Positions 28,001 to 33,978 of a stretch of 64,000 bases of DNA are shown one piece after another. The stretch is taken from assembly GCA_963756975.1 (NCBI GenBank), contig CAVWPS010000001.1, positions 62,001 through 126,000 on the forward strand, given 5' to 3'. A program made the translations under genes and the position numbers. How positions within the stretch are numbered: the first letter of the stretch is position 1; every line of letters begins with the position of its first letter. This stretch comes from CAVRQM01 sp963756975 (lineage in GTDB: Bacteria > Pseudomonadota > Alphaproteobacteria > Acetobacterales > Acetobacteraceae). Under the pieces are notes generated by a model that had not been told where the DNA came from, searched no databases, and saw only the letters and a program-made list of their open reading frames with translations.

Positions 28001-28093
28001 CGCCGGGGTGCCGGCGCGAACCGGCGCGACCGCGAGCAGGGCGGTGGCGCTGACGCCAGCCAGCAACAGTCGGCGGGGGTGGCGTGACGTCAT
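16010..28093 (-). CDS. giant filamentous-haemagglutinin-like exoprotein (two-partner secretion TpsA)
   Basis: About 4027 residues in one uninterrupted frame. A signal peptide (RRLLLAGVSATALLAVAPVRA) is followed by the TPS secretion domain at roughly residues 110-270, with hallmark motifs such as WRTFNVG, VVLNQV and ILNPNGILFGAGSQVNVGGL. The body is a very long Gly/Ala/Thr/Val-rich beta-helix of short repeats. The last ~250 residues match the DUF3739 end of FhaB-like proteins (SVPSSGAGIATL, PGVPAGNVDLIAP, GTIDAGEAGIRVSGNLNLAA). I prefer ATG 28093, next to the signal peptide and after CGAGG; ATG 28117 is the alternative. Such proteins are exported by an outer-membrane TpsB pore and act in adhesion or biofilms. 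No TpsB gene is in the window. Confidence 0.88.
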   Translation of the reverse strand: MTSRHPRRLLLAGVSATALLAVAPVRAGTPAQFSTQFYAALAGVQRSAGALAGARPPGFGPTQSAQSTANIANLTARLARASAAQSAAAAIAFSHPTRFVPDGLTAGGLQLIPKPTLAQQFGTNAPTQGSANGRTVVTVNQTAEQALLTWRTFNVGAHTTLTFNQPDQSAVVLNQVSDPSANPSVILGQIGANGRVYILNPNGILFGAGSQVNVGGLVASSGSLNASFGSAAQFLTGSGGGAFGLYGTIVGASANHVGTLEPTFVGATAAVTVEAGARIQTPAAPTPTVGGGLVLLHGGAVTNDGSIATPSGQTILAAGGTLFLRAGFNTTGNATSTVFGTEAAVGTGGTAANGGIVTATLGDVTMVGHAVTQSGVLLTTISVGQTEQGTIHLLTDRSDATSVVTLAPGSVTVIAPDAKAESAPDSTRTSQIAASLTDDAIRTGAGLNDLTVMGDRRDLSLVQITTGGAVDFGSGSLTMAQGGQINVDSQTRALVEHGASIDVSGVGTAVVPQSINIVSLRIETPNLSDNPVSRGAAGLGLGTVDIDTRNLISIATGAYAGIDYTGGGALLVPAALAQGNGHGVNEWLSVGGTVTLSSHVIATQTGSSINLAGGAITYAAGAVPQSYLIGADGRTYDVNTAPEAVRYVGIYNGFQDVHPRWSVTDVYNNPLINPATLNEPGYIVGRDGGALVIAALPTTRNVTTTDPAGVKTTTTVTVAPALLLDGSVNAGVILGSLQTAARTAGITDGYSQPQNAVPLAGSITIGGPISVLTSGAQAQTALTNDVVLGTGNTLADAFTLTARAPAANPVALNVAALTAGGLGGLTIETSGSIGVASDVSLSPGGSLFLVGSTIDVTGNIVARGGRVSLGATATPTASGTNLPFPGKRGATLVLGPAATIDLRGEFSNGRLDGLNSSGLAFLNGGTATLASSKITLSPGSLIDVSAGYGIRDTGRGAGGAGGSVSVLGNIVFATTLEAGTTVDLGGTIRGYGVTGGGTLTVQGDRVQIGHGATAAPPGTLVLDPSLFDTGFQSYVVNAGRTLSVADGTTVAPVVPTLIANGGTPLAPTGDDPLQALQLTLLPLYTQNTGSARLTQRPGASLALDASAGSITRTVASRPTIVPTGAVSIGDGARITVDPSQGIRVQSAGQLTLDGTLTAHSGTVSLLNTIVDAFSTDAAVSFYVPGVSIWLGATSRIDVSGTSASALDPAGRTYGLATAGGSVVIGAPGNSFGSTATPTTDAVVIARPGSVIDASGASVTVDPLAGTAVANVLSPVNPVLAGPSIEPTGGGVIQVSSADGIFLDGTLRAPSGGAGAPGGSLSVALGVNSINSPRKTPNVLNVVASATPRLAPAANIGQAINPVLIGTAQIGADQIAAGGFGTVALASENDLMFAGSVTLRVANSLTLQGSAIGDSRNDGIVAVSAPVVTLAGYFPISGQNSFASGIGKNSRATLTVSADLVRAADTLVLGFGQTNIDSTGDIRLGSGAFNTGGSIAFTAAQIFPETAAVFKVHAGLAPGTNARNIELASYVRQGTITIRGTGAVPPAPGSIDGSLSLIAATIDQGGVLRAPEGTLALGGTITITGNGNGTNYPTLVRFEPGSFTSVGLDGARVPFGGTPDGQTYNLPFATGSGKVTLAPQINVTGRLVDILPAATIDISGGGELLGAGFIDNGRGGSVNVLTTPVIAYNPTARTIATPSLAAAPVYAIVPGYVGAYAPDQTGDITGAAAVPAGEQITIASGVPGLPAGTYTVLPASYALLPGAFRVQLGATESHLLQPAIGQPNGSFTTTATLGTVNTGTTAALPISVLLSSGSVTRRLSSFDEETFSQFVLAQSALTGKSRVPDPAVNYNGISAIAADAGLLSLTFLSRPATTVPELVNQGTLDSTPGAGGYGGTVELIATATSGNLPIEITGADAVPTKGFVSLTAAAVDAFGAQGLSIQGDVVAIRTGASLAAGQIVLQVLPTTVKSGITIESGATLSTLGRGVSVYNDPFGQAFSSAASGDTAALQSIQINGTLLNAGVVTGGNVAVAAGAQLLTQGTLSAAASGALSVDPAAVFGARYIALTANDINLGTAATIAAATAAGTVPTGLVLSQRLLTTLLAGDPALGTPALQSLTLVANSRVNLFGSVSLSTLGANSGAELQTLELSTPAIYGAGAAGDVATIGTGTLYLSGLLTPTAVSGSSLTVDTGVLPGAPIAGGPGFGLGTLNIQATDIVLGTGPGTVPNSANPADRLIEGFATVNLIATDRITSNNDGALSVYAQPGAIFGAPGTGGTLNLTTPLLTAGPATRVAFDAGGAINLSSGGGTSATGPTGYGGQITMAADTVTLDGPVVLPGGRFTVTAAHDIALGDSGTIDVAAPNVAFFDQVRGVPGGTVSLESTAGNVTATAASSVAIGSAGSDAGTLKVTALAGTVDLAGAISGAGGGLNGFAGQGGTADVRAATLTDVNGLNARLNAGGVGGARTLEIGSGDVTLSGPVTAGTIDISADAGSLTVNGTLDASGRGPGSIALAAHDALTIAPGSLLDVHETALRTDSYGNVITAENTAHVSLTSVAGTVAIAGGVTIDAASPDGIARGVLTLNAPRVGTNDIAVAVPQPVTLTGVAEADIVGWRSYTAGTQIGAAVADTTGTFAVAQADFDAIDKTDTQPFMAALLASAASGGAIANHTAGLAGTTVNLRPGVEVTTTGTLVIGDTDLHTYRYGGQPGVLRLRAAGDLVFNGSLTDGFGTVPQGTKGNPDDQGWIVFNNSTEPYSQTIVVPEAFAGQLGLDAGTTIANTLPGGLNYAIPVADAQTLNANVVIPQAVTLDDIGTPYTFTTQYTATADITNRNGAVVFARGSLIPAGTTLRPGYKLAAGSVLPFQVAIGATVWGAGESLAVFAGTILLDVNAATANDASFTGATILPGGALLPAGSSFVFDASSTASTVNFLDGSTAVDLRAPDKAGQGLIYATAPLLSGPSWSYDLVSGANLASAGGTGVQAASALNGGGNTVLADTHYTTPYLGLTGTADNAGNSTGGATPSFSVIRTGTGGITLASGGSFAQDSLFGVYTAGAATVVPAAYQPVRATDTRGDGTVLGRSTGAPNRADYNQFITASAFNYPDGGGDLTLRAQGDITGATFSVVRVGNNVPSPGGVIGNWLLQTGVQGVGGVTDQITAWGINFGTYVDTATNAEGAVPFLIGFTGIGTLGGGNLSVTAGGGAGDVASTGFVPGVTVPTASPIVLAVASTGRVTSVTTDGATVLGGSLAETGGGNLSLTVAGSIIDGLVTDLRGNVSVSAAAIGQVGVTHPGNDTRPQDPFAVPASVGADPLIVTPGDGAVRLSTSGDLNVEFDDPGRLPTVLLNGLLDSATPGIVSPAIATTNMSLWTAATTVTEVAAGGNLTTGSTGGGAQNPDIAGSVGGDQVVPPSLDAAAASGSIFGASFELAPSAHGNLDLLAQGTIEGSAANISGAGYGPNDIANPFKPQFGANIPGNIRLPGLRVSSLTGGSAPNGLGASPTALFAFEADTASASGHAADGVPQHVYAVTGDILDVSLGDIFNLGTAAITPNALYIGSTPALVRAGQDIVNFGSLSSAVTFNNVSITASGDLILNRAASDVSVLSAGRDIVQGSVTIAGPGVLSVEAGRNLDQMSTGQLQSAGPVYSIDPLNRDTGASIAVTVGAGAAGPDYAALERAYLNPDAIALPGVNLGTGPNTDRVAADYLGQLVTFLRTTYGYGGGTDGARAFFDTLGAEQKDVFLRQVYFDELVASGREETDTTGVRFGSYARGKQAISILFPAGQSYGGDYTAFSAVSAPTNGSAPALQDAGISTSFGGSVQLLVPGGQVILGEGTSAPGPGTGLLTRGSGDIDAYSSGSILLDLSRVFTTFGGNVALWSSQGDISAGNGAQSTLIFSPPSINYDPFAGISIAPSVPSSGAGIATLAPIPGVPAGNVDLIAPSGTIDAGEAGIRVSGNLNLAALVVANASNIAVSGKTTGAPTVAVANVGALAAAASAAGAATNEAQQAAQRQSAAKPQSSGSIITVEVVSNGG

Positions 28094-28205
28094 CGGCCGG
28101 AACCTCGGGTGAACCATGTCTCAGTAAACAAACGATCGGCGCCGGTCATGCCCAGCCTGCGTGACATTCGCATCCGTTCACGCAAGCGATCCGCCGAAAC
28201 GGAAA

Positions 28206-28235
28206 CCGGCGGCCCCCCAAAAAGGGAGCCGCCGG
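28206..28235 (-). terminator. stem-loop terminator downstream of the PstS-like gene
   Basis: On the minus strand an 8-bp GC stem (CCGGCGGC/GCCGCCGG), extended by CCC/GGG, closes a short T5-containing loop. It is followed by a short T-run (GGTTTCC). It lies 43 bp after the stop codon and before the exoprotein gene on the same strand, so it separates the two units. Confidence 0.6.
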
Positions 28236-28277
28236 CGTCAGACCCGCCTAGCGATGGTCCAAGGCGAGCCGAAGCGA

Positions 28278-29564
28278 TCAGCGGCCGGTGTGGCCGGCGC
28301 AGGCGGTCGTGTTGTTGATGTTGAGGTTGAAGCCCGAGGTGTTGCTCAGGAAGTCGGCCTTGATCGCGGCCGTGTAGCTGGCCGGCGAGTCGACGGTGAA
28401 CCCACCGGCGGCGATCTTGGCGTTGTACTTGCCCGAGAAGTGGTTGGTCAGGAACGCGTTGATCGTGGTCCCGACGGCCTTCGTCTTGAAGCAGGTCGGC
28501 AGCAGCCAGTTGGTCAGGCCGACGATCGGGTAGCCGTTCGTGGGCGTCGGCAGGGCCGGAACCCAGTTCAGCTGGTTCGCGGCGTCGGTCGCGTTGGCCG
28601 GCGGGGCGCCGTTGATCGAGTAGGCGCCCGGGGCGGCGAGCGCGGTCTGCGTCGCGCCGATGGTCGGCTGGAAGGACTTCTTGGCGGTCGCGTTGGTCAC
28701 CGAGGCGACCGGCAGCTCGTAGGTGACGGCCGGGGCGGACGCGATGCCCGTGAAGTCGGGGCTCAGGTAGCCGATGGCCGAGGTCTGGCCGCTGATCGCG
28801 GCGGCGACGGCGGCGCTGCCGGAGTTACCGACGAAGTTCGCGGGCACGGTCGTGAAGAACGAGGCGAACGTCGACGAGGCGTACGGCGGGTTGGCGCTCG
28901 ACAGCGGAGCGGCGACCTTGTGGCTCGAGAACACGCCGCCGTCCTGGGCCGCGGTGCAAACCGCGACAAGGTGCTGCGTGAACAGGAACGACGTGCCCGA
29001 ACCATCCGTGCGGTAGTTCACGGTGATCGGCCCGGTCGCCTTCTGCGCCTTGCCGCCAGCCGTCTTCGACCAGTCGGTGATCTTGCCCGAGAACACGCCG
29101 CAGAGGTCGGCGTCGCTCAGAACCAGCGACGCGCCGCCCTGCGGGTTCTGCGGGGTGACGGCGCTGACGATGTTGTTCTTGTAGGGAACGGTGATCGGGG
29201 TGCCGATCATCGGGACCTGGATCAGCGCGCCGGCGGCGGGCGTCGCCGTCGTCTGGAAGCTGCTGAGGTAGGTGCTGGCGATGTAGCTGTCCGAGGCCGC
29301 CCAGTAGACGGGCAGGCCGGCCGGAACGCCGCTCGACGCGGTGCCGGTGTTGTTCAGCAGGGCGGCCTGGCCCTTGCCCGACGACGTCGAGTACTCGTTC
29401 AGGTTGTACGCCGAGTTGGTCGGGTTATAGACGGTGAACTCGTTGTTGTAGGTCGGGGTCGCCAGCGAGGAGCCTTCGCCGTTCAGAACGGTCGGGGCGG
29501 CGTGGGCGGCACCGGCCAGCACGCCGAACGCGAGCGCCGTGCTCGCGAGGATCATGGTCTTCAT
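28278..29564 (-). CDS. PstS-like phosphate-binding periplasmic protein
   Basis: 428 residues: signal peptide MKTMILASTALAFGVLAGAAHA, then a type II periplasmic-binding fold of the PstS family. It starts LNGEGSSLATPTYN and has phosphate-site-like stretches YRTDGSGTSFLFTQHL and FVGNSGSAAVAAAI. Two Cys pairs may form disulfides (CGVF/VAVC and CFKTK/TACAGH). Start ATG 29564 follows AGGGATA. No pstCAB follows, so it may be a stand-alone or secreted phosphate-binding protein. A Pho-box-like direct repeat upstream supports phosphate-starvation control. High-affinity phosphate binding is inferred from the family. Confidence 0.82.
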   Translation of the reverse strand: MKTMILASTALAFGVLAGAAHAAPTVLNGEGSSLATPTYNNEFTVYNPTNSAYNLNEYSTSSGKGQAALLNNTGTASSGVPAGLPVYWAASDSYIASTYLSSFQTTATPAAGALIQVPMIGTPITVPYKNNIVSAVTPQNPQGGASLVLSDADLCGVFSGKITDWSKTAGGKAQKATGPITVNYRTDGSGTSFLFTQHLVAVCTAAQDGGVFSSHKVAAPLSSANPPYASSTFASFFTTVPANFVGNSGSAAVAAAISGQTSAIGYLSPDFTGIASAPAVTYELPVASVTNATAKKSFQPTIGATQTALAAPGAYSINGAPPANATDAANQLNWVPALPTPTNGYPIVGLTNWLLPTCFKTKAVGTTINAFLTNHFSGKYNAKIAAGGFTVDSPASYTAAIKADFLSNTSGFNLNINNTTACAGHTGR

Positions 29565-29660
29565 GTGTCGTATCCCTGTGTTTATGACACCCGGCTTCGA
29601 GGCGCTCGGTGTGTGACGGCGGGATAGTCCGGCGGCCGACGGCCCAAATATCGCAAAGCG

Positions 29661-29678
29661 GTGACGCTTCCGTGACAT
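29661..29678 (-). promoter_or_regulatory. candidate Pho box (PhoB site) upstream of the PstS-like gene
   Basis: On the minus strand ATGTCAC-GGAA-GCGTCAC: two 7-bp direct repeats 11 bp apart (start to start), matching the CTGTCAT-N4-CTGTCAY layout. It sits about 97 bp before the start codon of a PstS-family gene. Assigned by pattern and context. Confidence 0.55.
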
Positions 29679-29819
29679 CACAATGCGGTGCGTTTCGGTC
29701 TTGATTGACACTTTGTTCACCAAGCCGTCGCGGCGCCGCGGCCGATGACGCGCGCGAGGCTTCCACGGCACACCGGCGCGGGATATGGCAGCCGTATGGA
29801 TCGAACTCGTGGGGCACGC

Positions 29820-30857
29820 ATGCGGCGACGGATCAGGCTCATCTCCGGCGGCCTGGTCGCCGCGTGCGCCGTCGCCGGTGCCCGGTTCGCATCGGCGCAG
29901 GCCCCTGATCCGAACGACGTGGTGATGGGCGGAGTCGCGCCGGACCACACCGCGATCGTGACGCTGCAGGGCGAGAACGCCTCGATCAGCACCGCCGCGC
30001 TGACCGACCGTTACTACGTGAACGGCATCCGGCTCGGCTTCGTCTCCGGCACCGGGGCCGCCCCGCAATCCGTCAACGATTTCGCCACCAAATTGTTCGG
30101 TGCCGGCCAGACCCGGTTCGACCTCGGCCTCAGCCAGCAGCTCTACACGCCGCGCGACGATCAGGCGGTGATCCCGCCGCCCGGCGACCGCCCGTACGCC
30201 GCGACCCTGCTCGCCCATATCGGCCTGCAGCAGGACAGCGACGAGACGCGCTCCACCCTCGGACTGGATTTCGGCGTGCTCGGCCCGCTGGCGCAGGGCC
30301 AGGAAGTCCAGAACGGCTTCCACGACATCATCGGCCAAGCCCACGCCAACGGCTGGAGCACGCAGCTCCGCAACGAGCCGGCGTTCGAGATCCTGGCCTC
30401 GCGCATCTACCGCGAGCCGCTCGGCACCGTCGGCCCGTTCGAGACCGACACGCTGCTGGATGGTTCGGTCGGAGTCGGCAACCTGAAGGACTACGCCGAG
30501 ATCGGCGGCCAGCTCCGGATCGGCTCCGGTCTCGCGTCCGATTTCGGCGCGTCCCGGCTGCGTCCCGGACCCTCGGGCGGCGACACGTTCAAGGGCACGC
30601 AGCCGTTCGCGTACTATGCGTTCGTCGGCGTGAGCGGGCAGGGCATCCTGCACAACGAACTGCTCGACGGCGAAAGCTTCGCCAATAGCGAGCACGTCCA
30701 TTCGTATCCCTATCTGGGCGAAATCGAGGGCGGCATCGGGGTGATCTTCCACGGGGCGCGGCTGACCTACACGCAGGTCGCGCAGACGCAGGAATTCCAC
30801 CACCAGAAGGGCGGCCTGCATCAGTTCGGATCGCTCGCCCTCTCGGTCCGCTTCTGA
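29820..30857 (+). CDS. LpxR-like (DUF2219) outer-membrane lipid A deacylase family protein
   Basis: 345 residues with signal peptide MRRRIRLISGGLVAACAVAG...ASAQA and a predicted 12-strand outer-membrane barrel. Family motifs include TDRYYVNGIRLGF, GDRPYAATLL and QNGFHDIIGQ, whose His corresponds to the catalytic base region of Salmonella LpxR, a 3'-O-deacylase of lipid A. The usual END near the N-terminus reads ENA here, so one expected acidic active-site residue may be missing. ATG 29820 is chosen next to the signal peptide; 29796 and 29745 are in-frame alternatives. It ends at TGA 30857, overlapping the ATG of mltB by one base. Activity is uncertain. Confidence 0.8.
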   Translation: MRRRIRLISGGLVAACAVAGARFASAQAPDPNDVVMGGVAPDHTAIVTLQGENASISTAALTDRYYVNGIRLGFVSGTGAAPQSVNDFATKLFGAGQTRFDLGLSQQLYTPRDDQAVIPPPGDRPYAATLLAHIGLQQDSDETRSTLGLDFGVLGPLAQGQEVQNGFHDIIGQAHANGWSTQLRNEPAFEILASRIYREPLGTVGPFETDTLLDGSVGVGNLKDYAEIGGQLRIGSGLASDFGASRLRPGPSGGDTFKGTQPFAYYAFVGVSGQGILHNELLDGESFANSEHVHSYPYLGEIEGGIGVIFHGARLTYTQVAQTQEFHHQKGGLHQFGSLALSVRF

Positions 30858-31844
30858 TGCTCCCGCGCCGCGCCCTGATCGCCGCCGGTCTGGCGGCCGC
30901 CGCAACCCCGGTCGTCACCATGCCGGCGTTCGCGCTGCAATCCTGGCCGCAATTCCTCGCCGGCGTGCGCGTCGAGGCCCGCCGGCGCGGCGTGTCGGAG
31001 GCGACGCTCGACGCGGCACTCGGCCATATCGAGCCGATCCCGCGCGTCATCGAACTCGACGCGCACCAGCCGGAGTTCGAGTTCACCTGGGACCAGTACC
31101 GGACCCGCATCGTCTCGCAGAAACGCATCGCGGACGGGCGCGCGCATTACCTGCCGAACCGCGCCCTGCTGACCGACATCGAACAGCGCTACGGCGTCCC
31201 GGCCGGCATCCTGGTCGGCATCTGGGGGCTGGAGAGCAACTACGGTGCCTCGACCGGCGGCTTCAACGTCATCCAGTCGCTCGCGACCCTCGCCTATGAG
31301 GGCCGCCGCACGGCGTTCTTCCGTTCGGAGCTGATCGACGCGCTGCGAATCGCCCAGACCGGCGTGCCGGCCGCGCGCATGACCGGCTCCTACGCGGGTG
31401 CGATGGGCCAGACCCAGTTCATGCCGGACAGCTTCCTGCGCTACGCCGTGCCGTGGAACGGCGGGTCGCGCGACATCTGGAGCGACCTCGGCAGCGTGTT
31501 CGCCAGCACCGCGAACTATCTCGCGCGCGAAGGCTGGCGGCCCGGCATTCCGTGGGGCGAGAAGGTGCGCGCGCCGGCCGGTGTTTCCGCCTACGATGTC
31601 GGGCGCGACCATCGCAGACCCGCCGGCGATTGGGCGCGCATGGGTGTCACCCGCGCCGATGGCCGCCCGCTGTCGGTCCCGCCCGCGAACCGAGACGGCG
31701 CTGCTGCTGCCGGGCGGCGAGACGGAACCGGCCGAGAGCTACGTCGCCTATTACCCGAGCTTCCAGGCGATCCGCCGCTACAACCCGGCCGATTTCTATT
31801 GCATCTGCGTCGGCCTGATCGGCGACGCCGTCATCGCCGGATGA
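30857..31844 (+). CDS. mltB: lytic murein transglycosylase B (frameshift near the C-terminus)
   Basis: Periplasmic enzyme that cleaves the MurNAc-GlcNAc bond with 1,6-anhydro product. Signal peptide at residues 1-27. The SLT_2 domain carries the catalytic Glu in GIWGLESNYG and the MltB-typical AGAMGQTQFMPDSF. The last ~50 residues are in the next frame: after RPLSVP the protein should continue RTETALLLPGGETEP and end DFYCICVGLIGDAVIAG. One extra base lies near 31685-31692. The true stop (31842-31844) overlaps the rlpA start as ATGA, which supports the corrected frame. First gene of the cell-wall operon. Confidence 0.88.
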
Positions 31845-32758
31845 GCTTGCTGGTTCGGGGCGCGCTCGCCCTGGCGTGCCTGGCCTCGCTCTCCGGCTGC
31901 GGCCTGTTCCGCCACCGCCGCCCGCCGGCCGCGGTCGCGGTCCACACGGTGGTGGGCGCACCCTACGCGTCGGGCGGCTTCATGGAATATCCGCGCGCCC
32001 AGTTCGAATACGACGCGACCGGCCTCGCCGTCGTCCAGACCCGCCACGGTCCGGCGACGGCCGATGGCGCGCCGTGGAGCGACGTCGCCATGGTGGCGAG
32101 CCACCCGACGCTGCAGCTTCCGTCGGTGGCGCGCGTGACGAACCTCGAGACCGGGCGCGAAGTGCTGGTCCGCCTCGACGATCGCGGCCCCGGCGTGGCC
32201 GGCCGCCTGCTCGGCGTGTCGCCCCGGGTCGCCGCCCTGCTCGGACCGGGATCGGAACCGGGCGTACTGCGGGTGCGGGTGCGGATCGACGAAGCGCTCA
32301 GCCGCGCCCTGACCGCGCAAAACGGCGAGCCGCCGGGCGAGACCGTGGCGATCGCCGCCGCACCGCGCGCGGGCGTCAGCGAACGATCGCTCGCGCCGCC
32401 GCCGGGTGTCGCGTCCGGCGGCGGCCGCGCCGCGTTCGCCGGCCCGGCCGTGGCGGCGGCCGCGACCGCCCCGGCCTCCGCCGTGCCGCTCCGCTTGCCC
32501 GAGCAGGTGACAACCGTGCCGCCGCGACCGGGCGCGTTGTATGTCGAGGCCGGCGTGTTCTCCCGTCCCGACTACGCCCGCCTGCTGGTCGCACGGCTGG
32601 CCGGGGAGGGCGCGCAGCTCTCGACGTCCTACAATGCGCCGCGTGATGAAGCGTACCGGGTGCGGATCGGTCCGCTGCCGACCGCCGCCGCCGCCGACGC
32701 GATGCTGGACCGGACGCGGCGCGCGGGCGTATCCGGGGCACGTATCCTCGTCGACTGA
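31841..32758 (+). CDS. rlpA: RlpA-family septal-ring lipoprotein with SPOR domain
   Basis: 305 residues. A lipoprotein signal ends in the lipobox LSGC, so it is probably anchored in the outer membrane. The double-psi beta-barrel (RlpA-like) domain spans about residues 35-155 with GAPYASGGFMEYP and the DDRGPG motif. An Ala/Pro-rich linker follows, and then a C-terminal SPOR domain (LYVEAGVFSRPDYARLLV) that binds denuded septal glycan. RlpA is a lytic transglycosylase in Pseudomonas; activity here is inferred. The ATG overlaps the mltB stop. It is followed 23 bp later by dacC. Confidence 0.88.
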   Translation: MSLLVRGALALACLASLSGCGLFRHRRPPAAVAVHTVVGAPYASGGFMEYPRAQFEYDATGLAVVQTRHGPATADGAPWSDVAMVASHPTLQLPSVARVTNLETGREVLVRLDDRGPGVAGRLLGVSPRVAALLGPGSEPGVLRVRVRIDEALSRALTAQNGEPPGETVAIAAAPRAGVSERSLAPPPGVASGGGRAAFAGPAVAAAATAPASAVPLRLPEQVTTVPPRPGALYVEAGVFSRPDYARLLVARLAGEGAQLSTSYNAPRDEAYRVRIGPLPTAAAADAMLDRTRRAGVSGARILVD

Positions 32759-32781
32759 TCCTCAATACGTGAGTTTGGAAC

Positions 32782-33978
32782 ATGCTCCGCCGAACCCTGC
32801 TGCTGACGCCGCTGCTGATCCCGGCCACCGCGAACGCCGCCGCGAAGCCGAAACGCCCGTCGGCGAAAGTCGCGGCGGAGGCGGCGATCGCGGCCGCGAA
32901 CCCGGCCCAGACCCCGATCGGCCCGTTCGACACGGCGGCCAAATACGCGATCGTGCTCGACTACAACACCAACACCACGCTGCTCGACAAGGACGCCGAC
33001 GTCTCGATGGTGCCGTCGTCGCTGACCAAGCTGATGACCGCCTACATCGTCTACGGCTTCATCAAGGCCGGGAAGATCGCGCTGAGTTCGGAGTTGCCCG
33101 TCAGCCAGAAGGCGTGGGCGATGGGTGGCTCGAAGATGTACGTGGCGCTGAACAGCATGGTCCATGTCGAGGACCTGATCCGCGGCATGATCGTCCAGTC
33201 CGGCAACGACGCCTGCATCGTGCTGGCCGAGGGGCTGGCCGGGTCGGAGGAGCAGTTCGTCGCCCTGATGAACGCGAAGGCCAAGGAGTTCGGCCTGACG
33301 AAAAGCGTGTTCCGCAACTGCACCGGCTGGCCCGACCCGGAACACCGCATGAGTGCGCGGGACATCTCCACCGTGGCGCGCCGGCTCATCCAGGATTTCC
33401 CGGAATTCTACCGGTACGACAGCGAGCGTGAGTTCGAGTACAACCACATCAAGCAGCAGAACCGGAACCCGCTGGTCCAGCGCGGCACCGCGGACGGCCT
33501 GAAGACCGGCCACACCAAGGATGGCGGGTTCGGCCTCGCCGTCAGCGCCGAGCGCGACGGACGGCGCGTCATCATCGTGGTCAACGGCCTCGACGAAAAA
33601 TCCGAACGCGGCGAGGAGGGCGAACGCCTGCTCGACTGGGCGTTCCGCGAATGGGTCGACGTCCGCCTGTTCACCGCCGGCGACACGGTGGAGGACGCGC
33701 CGGTCTGGATGGGCTCGGCCGCGACGGTGCCGCTGGTCGGCGGCCGCGAGCTGATCGCGACGTTGCCGCGCGACTGGAAGCAGCGGACCAAGATCGCGAT
33801 CGAGTACACGAGCCCGCTGCCGGCGCCGGTGGTGCGCGGCACCCAGGTCGGCCGCCTCGTCGTGTCCGGCCAGGGTGTCCCCGACATGTCGGTGCCGCTG
33901 CTGGTCGGTGCCGACGTGCCGCGCCTCGGCGTGCCCGGGCGCGCGATGGCGGTGCTGTCGCACTGGATCAGCGGCTGA
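32782..33978 (+). CDS. dacC: D-alanyl-D-alanine carboxypeptidase (class A low-mass PBP)
   Basis: 398 residues. Signal peptide about 1-20, then the penicillin-binding domain with SLTK at residues 80-83, SGN at 140-142 and KTG at 241-243. These are the three active-site motifs of peptidase S11. The C-terminal PBP5-type beta domain starts near residue 290. It trims the terminal D-Ala of peptidoglycan stem peptides in the periplasm. Family length is normal. The stop TGA overlaps the tmk start as CTGA. Gene symbol by family; dacA, dacC and dacF cannot be distinguished. Confidence 0.9.
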   Translation: MLRRTLLLTPLLIPATANAAAKPKRPSAKVAAEAAIAAANPAQTPIGPFDTAAKYAIVLDYNTNTTLLDKDADVSMVPSSLTKLMTAYIVYGFIKAGKIALSSELPVSQKAWAMGGSKMYVALNSMVHVEDLIRGMIVQSGNDACIVLAEGLAGSEEQFVALMNAKAKEFGLTKSVFRNCTGWPDPEHRMSARDISTVARRLIQDFPEFYRYDSEREFEYNHIKQQNRNPLVQRGTADGLKTGHTKDGGFGLAVSAERDGRRVIIVVNGLDEKSERGEEGERLLDWAFREWVDVRLFTAGDTVEDAPVWMGSAATVPLVGGRELIATLPRDWKQRTKIAIEYTSPLPAPVVRGTQVGRLVVSGQGVPDMSVPLLVGADVPRLGVPGRAMAVLSHWISG

